A stretch of DNA of 64,000 nt from Cystobasidium ongulense (Eukaryota; Basidiomycota; Cystobasidiomycetes; Cystobasidiales; Cystobasidiaceae). The stretch is from positions 2,356,001 through 2,420,000 of the forward strand of contig BQUP01000001.1 in NCBI GenBank assembly GCA_022835595.1, given 5' to 3'. Every line of letters begins with the position of its first letter. Within the stretch, counting starts at the first letter, position 1. Below the pieces are notes generated by a model. That model was not told where the DNA came from. It ran no database searches and saw nothing but the letters and a program-made list of their open reading frames with translations. A program made the translations under genes and the position numbers. This document shows positions 1 to 10,800 of the stretch, in pieces.

Positions 1-1117
1 AAGCGCAACGTCGTCGTAAAAGCCTACCAAAACTTCAGCTCATTGTCAGAATCTCTGGTACCGGAGATCGGTCCTACGTTGCCCTCGCCTCAACAGTATG
101 GATATCGCACAAAGCTTACGCCGCACTTTGATGCACCAAGGCCAGCAATGATTGAGAACAATGGTGAAGGATTCAATATTGGCTTCCAGCAGAAAGGCCG
201 GAGAATCGTAATGGATATAGAAGAATGTCCTATAGGTACACCCGCCATCAATCAGCAAATGACTATATCACGAGCCGAAGCCAAGCAGTAAGTATCGTAA
301 GTATCGAGCATTTGTTTTGCAAGCTAATGACGCTGTGCTTTCGTAGAAACATCGCCAAATATAAGCGGGGCGCAACGATACTCCTTCGAGATTCCTTACC
401 TTTGGATGTTCCGATAGAAGACCAAGTGGAAAGTGGACCAAACGAAGACGAGAAACACGTCTGTATAACAGACCACCATGCTGTAGTGCGAGAACGAGTA
501 GCGGACAAAATGTTCACTTTCTCTGCAAACTCATTCTTCCAGAATAATAATGGGATATTGCGCTCATTAGTCGAAGCTATTCGGGACATGCTGCCATCAG
601 ATGAAGAAGAGAGATATCTAGTTGATACCTATTGCGGGAGTGGGTTGTTCGCAATCACACTGGCCGAGAAGTTTAAGGAAGTTGCCGGAGTCGAGATCTC
701 ATGTGAGTGCCGTAATCCTGCCTGCATCGATTTAGTCCATTTGCTAACAAATCGATGATAGCCGATTCTATCAAATATGCAAAGATAAATGCCGAGATCA
801 ACGGCTTGAAGAACGTTAGGTTCCTAGCTGGGTCGGCAGAAGCCATCTTTGAAGATCTCACCTTTGATGCAAGCAAGACTACGATATTGATAGATCCCCC
901 TCGTAAAGGCTGTGATGAAGCTTTCCTGAAACAGCTTCTGAAGTTCTCACCCAAAGGTATAGTTTACGTGTCATGCAACGTCCACACGCAAGCTCGTGAT
1001 GTCGGCTACATAGTCAAGGAGAGTGGCGAAAAGTACCAGGTGGACAGTATTAGAGGCTGTGATTTGTTCCCACAGACATACCATGTAGAAGCTTTAGCCG
1101 TCTTGTCGAAGAAATAA
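1..1117 (+). CDS. TRM2: tRNA (uracil-5-)-methyltransferase, TRM2-like (5' end cut by window)
   Basis: This is the C-terminal 332 residues of a tRNA m5U methyltransferase of the TrmA/RlmD type, which in fungi makes m5U54 in the T-loop using S-adenosylmethionine. The frame is open from base 1, so the N-terminus lies outside the window. The SAM-binding motif reads VDTYCGSGLFAITLAEKF, followed by the acidic block ILIDPPRKGCDE. The segment YVSCNVHTQARD carries the presumed catalytic cysteine. Two introns were placed, 288-346 (branch GCTAATG) and 703-761; removing them leaves 333 whole codons ending in TAA at 1115-1117. The family call is secure. The exact target uridine is inferred from fungal homologues. 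Confidence 0.9.
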
Positions 1118-1254
1118 AGTAGGGCATTCTGCCCTAGTGCTTGATATACCGGGCTTGACGAAAGGTGGGCTGGCTTGTCCCAGAGCAGCGGCGATTGCTC
1201 GATACGCGCCTCTCTTCTTTACGATAGCTTCCACCAACCGACTCGAAAGTAATC

Positions 1255-2010
1255 ATGCAGAGAGCTACAGTTCTACTACGCACAGCCGCGCCTCTGCGCT
1301 CCATCAGCACCTCAGCTGCCCGCCAACAGCTCTCGCGTCCCATCGCAGTCGCCGGACCTTTGCGATCACGAGCAGCTGCATGGGCTCTACGCCCGCTTCA
1401 GCAGCAGCAGCAGTGGAGTGTCAGAGGTCTCGTCAACGACGCGAGTGCCTTCAAGAGCAACAAGGACATCACGTACGACGAGTTGAAGCCGCTTGCAAGG
1501 CAGCCGACGGACGTGAGTTTCGCTGACCTAGTCTGCGGCGGAGACAGCCATCCTCATGAATAATGAAGCTGATGTCTGCTGCTTCACCCGCTTAGGATGT
1601 CGTTATCATTGGTCAGCTATGGTGATGATACAGCTATCAGTTGCTCTGGCTAAATGCGCGCTTCTTGCCCCATCAGATGTTCGTGAGCCGGACGAGGTCA
1701 TGCTGGGCTCAATTCCATCGAGCGTCAACGTGCCTCTGTCCAACTTCGAGAAGGCTTTAGACATGGACGAATCAGACTTCCTCCGAGCATATGGCTTCCG
1801 GAAGCCAAAGAAGGATCAGAAGCTCATCTTCTACTGCAAAGCAGGCGTCCGAGCTGGATCCGCTGCTGGACTAGCTAAGGACAAGGGCTGGAAGCATGTC
1901 CGCAACTATCCTGGCTCTTGGGATGAGGTAGGTAGGCCTGCACCACTGAGAAGACTCACATCTGACCCATGCTGTCGCAATAGTGGGTAGCAAAGCAGAA
2001 CAAACAGTAG
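1255..2010 (+). CDS. Mitochondrial single-domain rhodanese (sulfurtransferase)
   Basis: A 183-residue protein with an Arg/Ala/Ser-rich, acid-poor N-terminus (MQRATVLLRTAAPLRSIST) typical of a mitochondrial presequence, followed by one rhodanese domain. Diagnostic segments are DVVIIDVREPDE, the active-site loop CKAGVR with the persulfide-forming cysteine, and the C-terminal NYPGSWDEWVAKQNKQ. It resembles yeast Rdl1/Rdl2, thiosulfate sulfurtransferases. The coding exons are 1255-1512, 1596-1611 (a 16-nt microexon), 1677-1927 and 1984-2010. The microexon supplies VVII of the first strand, and without it the frame is lost. The second intron has the weak donor GTCAGC. The start is the first ATG in frame with the presequence. 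The stop lies 64 nt from that of the convergent NIC96 gene. Confidence 0.85.
1596..1611 (+). other. 16-nt microexon of the rhodanese gene
   Basis: The 16 bases GATGTCGTTATCATTG lie between a TTAG acceptor ending at 1595 and a GTCAGC donor at 1612. They restore the phase between exon 1 (phase 0) and exon 3 (phase 1) and recreate the conserved rhodanese strand before VREPDE. Confidence 0.8.
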
Positions 2011-2074
2011 TGATGTCTCGCGAGTGGAATAGGCGTAAAACACTCCCCATTGGCATTTGGATTGTTTACACAAA

Positions 2075-5000
2075 TCAATGTAGGAATACATCAAGTCGTG
2101 TAAGGTGCGAATAAGTGTCCCCAGACAATCTATACCTGAGCATTCCAGCGTACATCATCAATGCCCTCGCCTTCTTGCGAATGTCATTCATCTTTTGCTG
2201 TCGAGAAGCATCACCGTACGGTGATTCCTTCAAGGCGGTATGTATTTTGTAAAGGATGTTCATGGTTGTGAGCAGTAAAGTATCAAAATTGCGCAGGATA
2301 GCCTCGTCTAGATCCTTTGATTCTTCCGCTCGGCGAATGATAGTGACAAGATCGCCGTCCAATGGCACAATATTGAGCTGCTCCAGGATGGTTAGAGCGT
2401 TTTCCAGTCGGTTTTGTTCGTACAAATTGAACATTTCCTTCAGACGCAGTAAAGTATTGCATGTATCTCGAGCCTTCTTGCTGATTCTATGCAGAATAAT
2501 CGCACTTCGGTCGTAGTGGTCGAGAATTGATCTCACGCTCGCGACCAGATCCTCTTGCATGCCAAAGGTAATGGAATCGTGTGCTTGGATGCTCTCGCGC
2601 GAAGAGCTGCTTGGCTGAGACAATGACGCGCCTAGCGCAGTGATGAGTACTCGCACCACAGCATCATACTCCTCCGCCAAATTATACAGCAGCACTGTAT
2701 CAGCGAAGCGCTTTTCTTGATCGGCCCGCTGTGCCGCAACCTTGACAATACTAAGAAGATAGTCCTTCTCGTCCTTGAGGTGAATGAGCTTGAGGTCTCG
2801 TTCAATTTGTCCCGGCACTTTCGTTCCATCATTGCGCACATCTCCGAGCAACTGTGCATATGCCCTTGTCTCCATAACGAGCTCGCGGATGTAATCGTGA
2901 CACTTCTTAACCTGCGCTGATCCGACGGGCTCTGGCGCATTGGCATTCAGGCAGACGAGGTAGATGTATTGCAAAGCCTCGCCTGGATCGGAAGAAGCGA
3001 AAGTGCGGTAGTAGCGGTAGAGCATTCGAGCGAAGTTGATGAAAGCTTTCTCGTATGGTTGCGTCTCATCCGAAGCGACTGTCACTATAGAAGACCTCGC
3101 ATCAGTTTCGGCAAACGATCTTAGAAAGGAGTAAAACTTACACATATCGATGTCCGAGGTATTGACTTGATCAGGTACTCGCAGTAGGCCATAGTAGGCG
3201 AGGGCAACGCCAAAGTGGATGGCATCGACTTGGTAGGTTGCGTTGCCATAGAGGAATGCCACGGCCTACATAGCAAAGTCAAAATTAGCCATGTCCGAGT
3301 CATTCTAATTGTCACAAATTCGCACTCTTTCGAAGTTGCCGCTGAGCAGCAATACTTGGAAGTAAAGTAGCGGTCTTTGTCCTTTCGGGTCGAAATGGTT
3401 CTCGCCAAATTTGACCAGAACTTTGGCAAGATCTCGAAGTGTGAAGCGCTCGTGAGCAGGCTCGCTCGAGTCCGAAGCCTCCCTGACGAGCATGAGCTGT
3501 ACCCAGAGCCAATCTTCCGTAGTGTTGGTGACGCCAGGGATGTTGCGACGCGAAATCTCAGCCCGACCAATAATCTTGTAGAGGGCGTGTTTGAAGGGAT
3601 CGCCGCTGGTCTCTGCGAGATGTCTGATACGTTGGTTGTATTCTGATAGGAAACGCTCTCGTAGTTGCTTGGGTAATCTGCACAGGATACGTCCGTCAGG
3701 CCTCTCCTAGCGCAGTGGGGATATCTGGGCACTTACCGTCTATCTGGACTGTCTAACCACGCTTTCAAGTATGCCACGAATCCTTTTTCAAGCTTCTGCA
3801 ATTGTTGTTCGTTCTCTGTCGCGAAAGCTAGTGCTTCTGCAGAGTGTCCGGCGCGCAATAGCAAGTATATACGAGCCCAAACAGGCTGGTTATTTGCCAG
3901 CTCCAGGTTCGTAGCCGTCCATTGTCCCCCTTTTGAGTATTTCACGTTGATGTAAGCCCTTATCTTATTTTGTATTGATGGAACACCTCCTAGATTGGCT
4001 TCGGTCGGCCGAGCCAGGAGAGTTCGCTCGACATGCTTCATGAATCTGTTACATTTTTCAGCAGGATGATACGAACATTATGTCGAAAAGGCATCTACTC
4101 ACTGTTCTTGAAGGTGCGTCAAACCTCCAGATACAACCGTAGAACGGAGACCCTTTGCATCGACTGATTCTTGGTCTGGCGACTGGTACGCGCGGCTGTA
4201 CTCGCCTTCGGGCAATGCATCGCGCTGGAATTCCCCATCTACGACGTCTCTCTCTTTGGCAATATGTGCGAGAAGCCGCCAAGCCTCACCGAGCTGTGCG
4301 GATCGCTGCAATACGAATGTGTGAGTATTTGAAGGAGATATCGCATCGAGCTCAATTGCGTTCTGATAGCTTACGGTATCATTGGCAGCGGACCCTCCTA
4401 TACTGGCTTCCATGTACGCATTGATGAGACCAAATGGAATATCTTGCTTTCTATAGTTGTTGAGCTTTTGCGTAACGATGCCGTAGCGCATCATCTTGGG
4501 ATGCATTTGCAGCTGCGAAACGCCATTTGCCATATGACGGCTGGGTGACGACGACACTTCACCAAAACCAGTATCTCTACCTAAGCTCTTCCTGAGTCCG
4601 CTAGTAGGGGCGATACTGTTGCTCGTACTGGCGGATGGCGCGTGCCTTCCAAGTTCTTCGAAAACGAGCTCCTTCTGCTTCTCCCAGTCTTTGCGCATAT
4701 TCGACTCCAGCGTTCTGTAAAAGGTGTCCACGGTTGATCTACGACCCTCTTCAATAGCTGAGATTATAGTCTGCTCGTGAGCATGGCGGAGGTGGCCTTC
4801 AATATCCGTGTCATGCAGTGGCTGCAGAGGTGCGAAGGCGGCAGCGGGGTCTAGGTTGTTAAGTGTGCGCGATACCAGCGGGAAGTCGATGTTGCCATGT
4901 GCAAGTAGGTAGTGACTGTTATTCAAGAACGCAAAGACATGCTATTAGCGCCGTATGTATCTGCAAAGCCGAAATTCGACTCACGCTCCCTCTTCGGTGC

Positions 5001-5190
5001 TGTCGAGCGCCATACGGCTGCCAGCTCCAGCTCCGGCTGCACCAGCACCATATCCACCCAATCTCCTTGATGCAGACTCTATCTGGTCAAGTCCTAGCTC
5101 CACATGGGGTATATCACGCGAGCTCTGCAGGTTGCTTGTCAACTGTCGTGATTGCTCCAGCAGGGCAGCCAGGCTGGGTGCTGCTGCCAT
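2075..5190 (-). CDS. NIC96: Linker nucleoporin Nic96/Nup93
   Basis: A 937-residue protein of the Nic96/Nup93 family, the scaffold nucleoporin that links the inner ring to the Nsp1 channel complex. Recognisable parts are the N-terminal segment with HYLLAHGNIDF, the helical middle with KAWLDSPDRRLPKQLRERFL, the conserved FGENHFDPKGQRPLLYFQVL block, and YGNATYQVDAIHFGVALAYY. The end AGMLRYRLSGDTYSHL matches the family C-terminus. Five introns were placed: 4916-4984, 4046-4102, 3678-3736, 3266-3325 and 3085-3141. The last is 57 nt with no in-frame stop, so retention would keep the frame. The start ATG at 5190 opens a short alanine-rich region and a predicted helix (LAALLEQSRQL). The protein is somewhat longer than yeast Nic96, mainly in the low-complexity N-terminus. 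Confidence 0.92.
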
Positions 5191-5536
5191 CTTCGCGTCT
5201 GCTCGAACCGCAAGCCGGGCAGAGCGTGTGCGTGTAGGTGACCAGCTTCGAGACCACAGAGGTTAATGCCTTGTCGTCTGCAGCGTCTGATTGATGCAAA
5301 GCAAACAGCCTGCGGTTCTCGATCAGCCAGCTGAAGAGCTGGACTTGTCTACATGCAGCTTTTCTTCTCCTCATCAAGACGAAAACTAGGTTGATTGCAG
5401 CGAGCATTGAAGCACATTCATACAAACGAAGAAACGTTCGATATCTATGGGTAAAGCAAGACCCAGGTCGGAATGCTCGGGGCAGAGCGATGTATCCTTC
5501 CTCGTAAACAGCCCCATCCCGCTCAAAATTGATACT
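5191..5536. other. Intergenic, NIC96 promoter / 3' end of GT47 gene
   Basis: Both flanking genes read on the minus strand, so this holds the NIC96 promoter and 5' leader and the end of the glycosyltransferase transcript. Overlapping short ORFs are present in several frames, but none has family signal or a convincing splice structure. Confidence 0.6.
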
Positions 5537-7391
5537 TTATGAAGCACTGCCCGAGTCTACAGCCGAAGAGTCCGAGGTCCTTCGAATCATGTTCCTTAAG
5601 CGTCGCCCATTGAAGTTCACTAACGCCAGGGAGCGCACCTGTGTTAAGCAGGAAGGGTTAGAGAGCGTGGATCGTCGAGTGAGCCAGGAAACACTCACAA
5701 ACATATCGAAAGCGTCGCCGGGGACTACATCACCTCTGTGGAAAGTGAAATGCTTTCTGACCTTCTTACCGTTTGCCTGAAGACGTCCAACATCCTGCTT
5801 TGGAATGCTATCGAGCAGCTCAAAGAGGTTGAAGTCTGGTATCTTCAGGACATCTTGCTCCGAAATGAAGACCACGAAGGCAGAATAGTCAAGCATATCT
5901 TCGTAAGGTAGCATGAGACGATCACAGACAATGACCGGTACAGTCCCCGCTAATATCAGCGAAAACAGCCTTCTGGAAGACAGACTATCGCCTTCCATCA
6001 CCGGGCCTGAAGATACAGTCAGATCGGGTCAATTGAGATGCACCAGGTCTTTACGTACCGAAAACAGCTGTAGGTAGAAGGTCCTTCAAGACTTGCGTAT
6101 CGGTATTATGCTGCCATACCACGCGTCAGTGTAGTGCAAGCGTTTGAAGCGGTCATTTGGCGTACATCGATATACTTCCATACGGCAAGCTCTGCACCTT
6201 TCTGCTTATTGTAATCTGACATCTGCTTAGCTATCCGTTCTCGAATGCTTTTCAATGTCAAGAGGTCAACTGAGCTCTGGTCTAGGGCATAAGGACTTAC
6301 GGGGTTTGCTTGATCATGGACCCAACAAAGATGGCTAGCTTGGATCTTTCTATCGATGCAAGCCGCTCTTCTGTGTAGTACTCAACAGCATCCGGATCGG
6401 GATACCTGAATGCACAATGTCTCAAAATCATTGGTGAACGCTTGCGTCACAGCGAGACCTACGGAATGATGATATCGTGCAGGCCATGCATGTATTTGTC
6501 GGAGTCGAAATCTTTAATAGTGCTGAAATTCGTCGGGGCTTCAGGTCCAAACAAGTTCATTTCCCCGAAAGGACGTCTAGTCTTATCCCAAGCAATGCCC
6601 ATTGCGTAATGGTCTCGACCATTATTCCGAATATATGCTGGCTTTCCTTCCAACCATTTCATTACTTTCCCGAACACGGCTCGACCACCGTCCATTACTC
6701 CTGCCTCCTTCTGTAGCCAAATAGTAGAAATAGTCTGGCGGACACTGAGGAGTCAATGACAAGCTGGCAAACGCTACAAACCCGCTCACCTGGACAGGTA
6801 CAATGAAGGCGTCTGCCTCGTCAGGATCGCTTGTGTGACAGGGATGTAAGGTCAAATCCTCAAGAAGTCGAGCCTCAATTTCAAACTGGTTGTTGCTGTG
6901 TCACACAAGAAGGCGATGTCAGCGTCAAGGATAAGTTGCAAAATACAAAAGGCTTGCCTATGATCTGGCTTCCAGTATGTTTGTGCCTTCAATACGATCT
7001 GGTTGTAGAGATCATCGGGCATATCTGCATACACGTGAAAGCGGAACGGTCGAGTGTAGATAATGTCTCCCGCGTGTTCGTCTCCTAGACAGCTGAAGGT
7101 GGAAAAGGGTGTGACCGCTCCAGTAGAGGGTCGAATACGACGTTGCGAAATCCACCAAGATGGCTTTGAACCACTGTACGACTGCATGACTCGCTCTACC
7201 CGCTCTATAGACTTCTCATAGGCCGCTCCATGTGCCGAGGGCGCCTCTATGTTGTCGAATGTAAGCCAGCCTGAAGTCCAGATGACCATGAGAGTGGCGA
7301 ATACGGCGGCCAGTGCAAGCTTAACAGGCTTGATAGCGAACTGCCGAGTGCTTGGGTCGTATAATCTCAAGTCGTTCATACCTACTGCCAT
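5537..7391 (-). CDS. Exostosin-type (GT47) glycosyltransferase, type II membrane protein
   Basis: A 486-residue protein with a short cytosolic tail and one transmembrane anchor at about residues 25-45 (LALAAVFATLMVIWTSG), then a lumenal exostosin domain. Supporting motifs are FRFHVYADMPDDLYN, the HTSDPDEADAFIVPVQ block, RNNGRDH, and the C-terminal half GPVMEGDSLSSRRLFSLILA leading to GTVPVIVCD. GT47 enzymes transfer glycans in the Golgi; donor and acceptor cannot be read from sequence. Seven introns were placed: 6896-6957, 6735-6789, 6406-6462, 6248-6300, 6111-6165, 6007-6058 and 5639-5698. The first appears to be GC-AG, since only that donor joins phase-correctly to NNQFEIEARLL. The last is 60 nt and stop-free. 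The family call is firm; the first intron is less certain. Confidence 0.85.
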
Positions 7392-7861
7392 TATGATGGT
7401 CGGATGCAGCAGTTGCCGCGCGTGATTGTGGACAGGTTGTGGTTTCCGGCTGAACCGAAAGTAGTCGCGCCAAAAGCGCAGCGAGCAATTGACAGACGGG
7501 GATGTCGAGGCGGGATAGATATGTGAATGTGCGAAGATGAGATGAAGCAGTATTGATTGTTGCGAATGAGATAATCACGCCTACGAGCACGACCACTCTC
7601 CTTTTTGGCTTGAGGGCCGCCCTGTTCCAAAGTCTAAAGTCGCCACCACCAGCTTTCAGGCAGGATTGCGTAGCTGAGCAATATAGGTTATGGACAATCA
7701 GATGGACGGCTGAATACCCATCAATACGTCTCTTGAACCGCTTCATATTATCGCTGTTCCTGGCAGGGACGCCAAGCACGCTGTCTACAAGTTCATATTC
7801 CTAGTAAGTATAACGACAAAACAGATAAACTACGATGTGCATGACTGAAGCACATAATCCT
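7392..7861. other. Intergenic, GT47 promoter / 3' end of DOCK gene
   Basis: Both neighbours are on the minus strand. No convincing exon, tRNA or repeat was seen. Open frames here lack family similarity and read as non-coding. Confidence 0.6.
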
Positions 7862-10800
7862 TCAAAATCTTTTCTTGCGAATACTGGACAAGCGGCTTAA
7901 GAAAGAGGCTGGCCGTTCACTGGTAACGGTACCAGCAGTTGTTGACGGAACACTTGAAGGAATGGGAGACACTCGGCCGTTAGATCTGTTGCCGTTCGGC
8001 AATGCGAAATTGACGTGCGGACGATCTGATCGCATCGTAAGCTTCGACCGCGGGCTTCGTAAAGGGGCTTCCAGAGCTTGACTCGGATAGCTTGCCGTCG
8101 GAAGCTGGACTGGAGTCTTCCCATTCGACAACGAGGTTTTAGGAGAGAAAGGGGTGCCATTTTCCACAACGTTGATAGACGGCAATGCGATAGGCAGGTG
8201 TGGACTGCTTGATGTCAAGGTGTTCGAGGAGGGATTACGTTGGTGCCCTTTAGAGTTACTCAAGCTGGCTCCGAATATACCGTTCAGACTGCTAGGAGAT
8301 TTGCCAACTGACAGCTGAGGGGATAGATCGCTAAAAGACTGATATTCGAGTTCTGAACCCATACGTGCAATATCTGCGCCGAAGTTGCGCTCAAAGACTG
8401 TAACAGGGCAATCATCAGTCAAAGGATAAGCAGGGGCCATTCAAAGGCTCCTTACATTTTATTAAGGTTGAATGGAAAGTGGCCATATCTGGCGGCGAGA
8501 GGCGTTGGTGCAGTAGGAGGCATCTTGCAACTGCATCACTAGATGATTAGCGAGAATCCATAATGTAAAGGTGTATAGACTACTCACTCGTTCTAATTTG
8601 CTCGTCAATGGCGATGCGAAGTTCCTCAACTAGATCGATCTTGTCTGTATTGGCACCAATGAAGCTGGATTCGAAGAATGCTCGTCGATACAGAGGTATG
8701 CCACCTGCAAGTCCGGTATCGACAGCACTGTTCAGCGCCATACTTAATGGATTGGTGTCCAACGAGGCGGAATAATCCCTGATGTCACCTCCCTCAACAG
8801 GAAAGTGTTGATAGCGACGTTCTAGGCTGGCAAGTTCGACAGTCTTAGTCTTGACGTCGTTCAATGCGTTCTCTAGCGGAGATAATTCGTGTATCTGTAC
8901 ATCGAGCACTTCAGTCCGCTTGAGTATCGTCGGAAAGGCTGCAGATAGGCTTTAGTAAGACACGCGTGACTTCATTTACCTTAGGAAAACTCTCACCTTC
9001 GGCACAATACAAGAATGTTTTCTCCGTCCAATTACTGATACTGCTTGCAGACTCTGCGAGCGTTCGCTCGGTCCTATCTAAAGCTCGCGTAAAGGTGAAT
9101 ACGCGTGTTTCGTTGTGTTCGTAGTAATTCCGGATAGCTGTTAAAGGTACATGGCCTGAGTATATCGCATTCATCAGGTGGAACGTCATGACTGACCGGG
9201 CATTATGTCTGGGTTCTGCAATATTTTGTTGCTTTGGTCTGGCTCGGGAGTAACCGCAGTGACAAGGAGATATCGCCCTTCGCTGTTTTGTAGGTCTTGT
9301 GCCGGGAGAGAATGGCCGCGCACAAGCTGAGCCTGTGGATGTTTCGCTTGCATACGCTCGCAGAAGGAGCTGAAACCAATGTAAGCTAACATTTCACAAG
9401 CTTTCAATCACTATACACACTCACCCAAATGTTTCCCATTCGAAGGCTCGGTATATAAATTGCTTATTCTGCGCGGTGGCAGGGAAACCGCGACCATAGA
9501 AGCCTACGCGGAAGTGCTGAGGATAATACCTTGTCTTGTTAACGATACTGGCAAAGAGGTCTGCTTGATGCGTAAGTAGCTCTGATAGCCGCTGGTATGC
9601 AAAGACGTGTTGTTCGTATTGCTGCTGAAGCTCTGAAAGAGAGAAATCGAGTCAGCTTGTGCGGAGATGTATCCATGGTTGGAACACACCCTTCGATATG
9701 CCTATAGCTATCTCGTAGGCTTGACCTCTACTCAGATAGTCAAGGATGCGAAGGTAAAGCAATTCCTTTCGATTGAAGTCGGACTGCTCCGCAAAGTCTA
9801 GATCTGGTAATGCTGATGCAACGGTTGCAGGATCGAAGGTGTACAGGTCGGCATGCAGCTTCAGAGTAAGGCCAGCTTCTGTAAATTGGCCAGATGCGAC
9901 ATGGAAATCGACAAGTCGATGGACGTATCGCACAAATATAGCTCTATGGCGCTTCTCGATGAACGCCATCAACCGGAGCGTGCCAATGACGCGATCATCC
10001 TGCCACTCTTCGCTCTCTGGCAGATTTCGAATACCAAGCAGAAGTTCCAAGAAATGATTGACAGACTCCAAAAAGGCGTGGACATGCTCTCTCAAGCCTT
10101 CGTCCATCTTGCTTGAATCGAAGAGGGTCCGCAGTTGCGTGATGAAGAAGGATCTGCGATTTTGAGGGGATCAGATCAGATTGACGGCAGAGCACAAGCA
10201 TCTTCCGGCTTACCTCGAGATTTCATCTCCCTTCTTCTGCGAGAATAGCTTATCTAGTCGGTCTAACACCTCGTTCTCGATGGCATTGAAGTTTCCGTTT
10301 AGACTATAGAGAAGCCATCAGTACTGATTGACACCTTGCCTGTAGCCATAATTACTGATATTCAGTGACCAGTAGCGAGTACAGAATCTGTACCGCAGTA
10401 TTACGCAGCTCATCGTGGTGCGATAAGCACAATTCGAGTACCGGCTCCACCTGCCGCGGTATTGTTAGAGCGAGACTCAAACGCGAGCCTTTTTGCAGGG
10501 CAGCTCACCATGTGACCGAAACCGGCTTGATAGCCACCAATTTTAGCTTGTATGTCAGTGCCCTCTTGACGCGCTTTGTCCGGCCAACTCAAGGCCTCCC
10601 ATGCACCAAGAAGGATTTTAGAGCCTTCACCCCGGATGTCGCCTGCTAAGCGCCAGACAGCGCGCTGTCTAGCCGGACTGAAGTCTTCTATCACTAGTGA
10701 AGGGGAAGATAGCAATTTCAACATCATGTCAAAGAAGTTTTTCCAGATCTCGAGATCAAATGAAGCTGCTTCATCCTTGTCCGGAATGAGATATTGCTGC

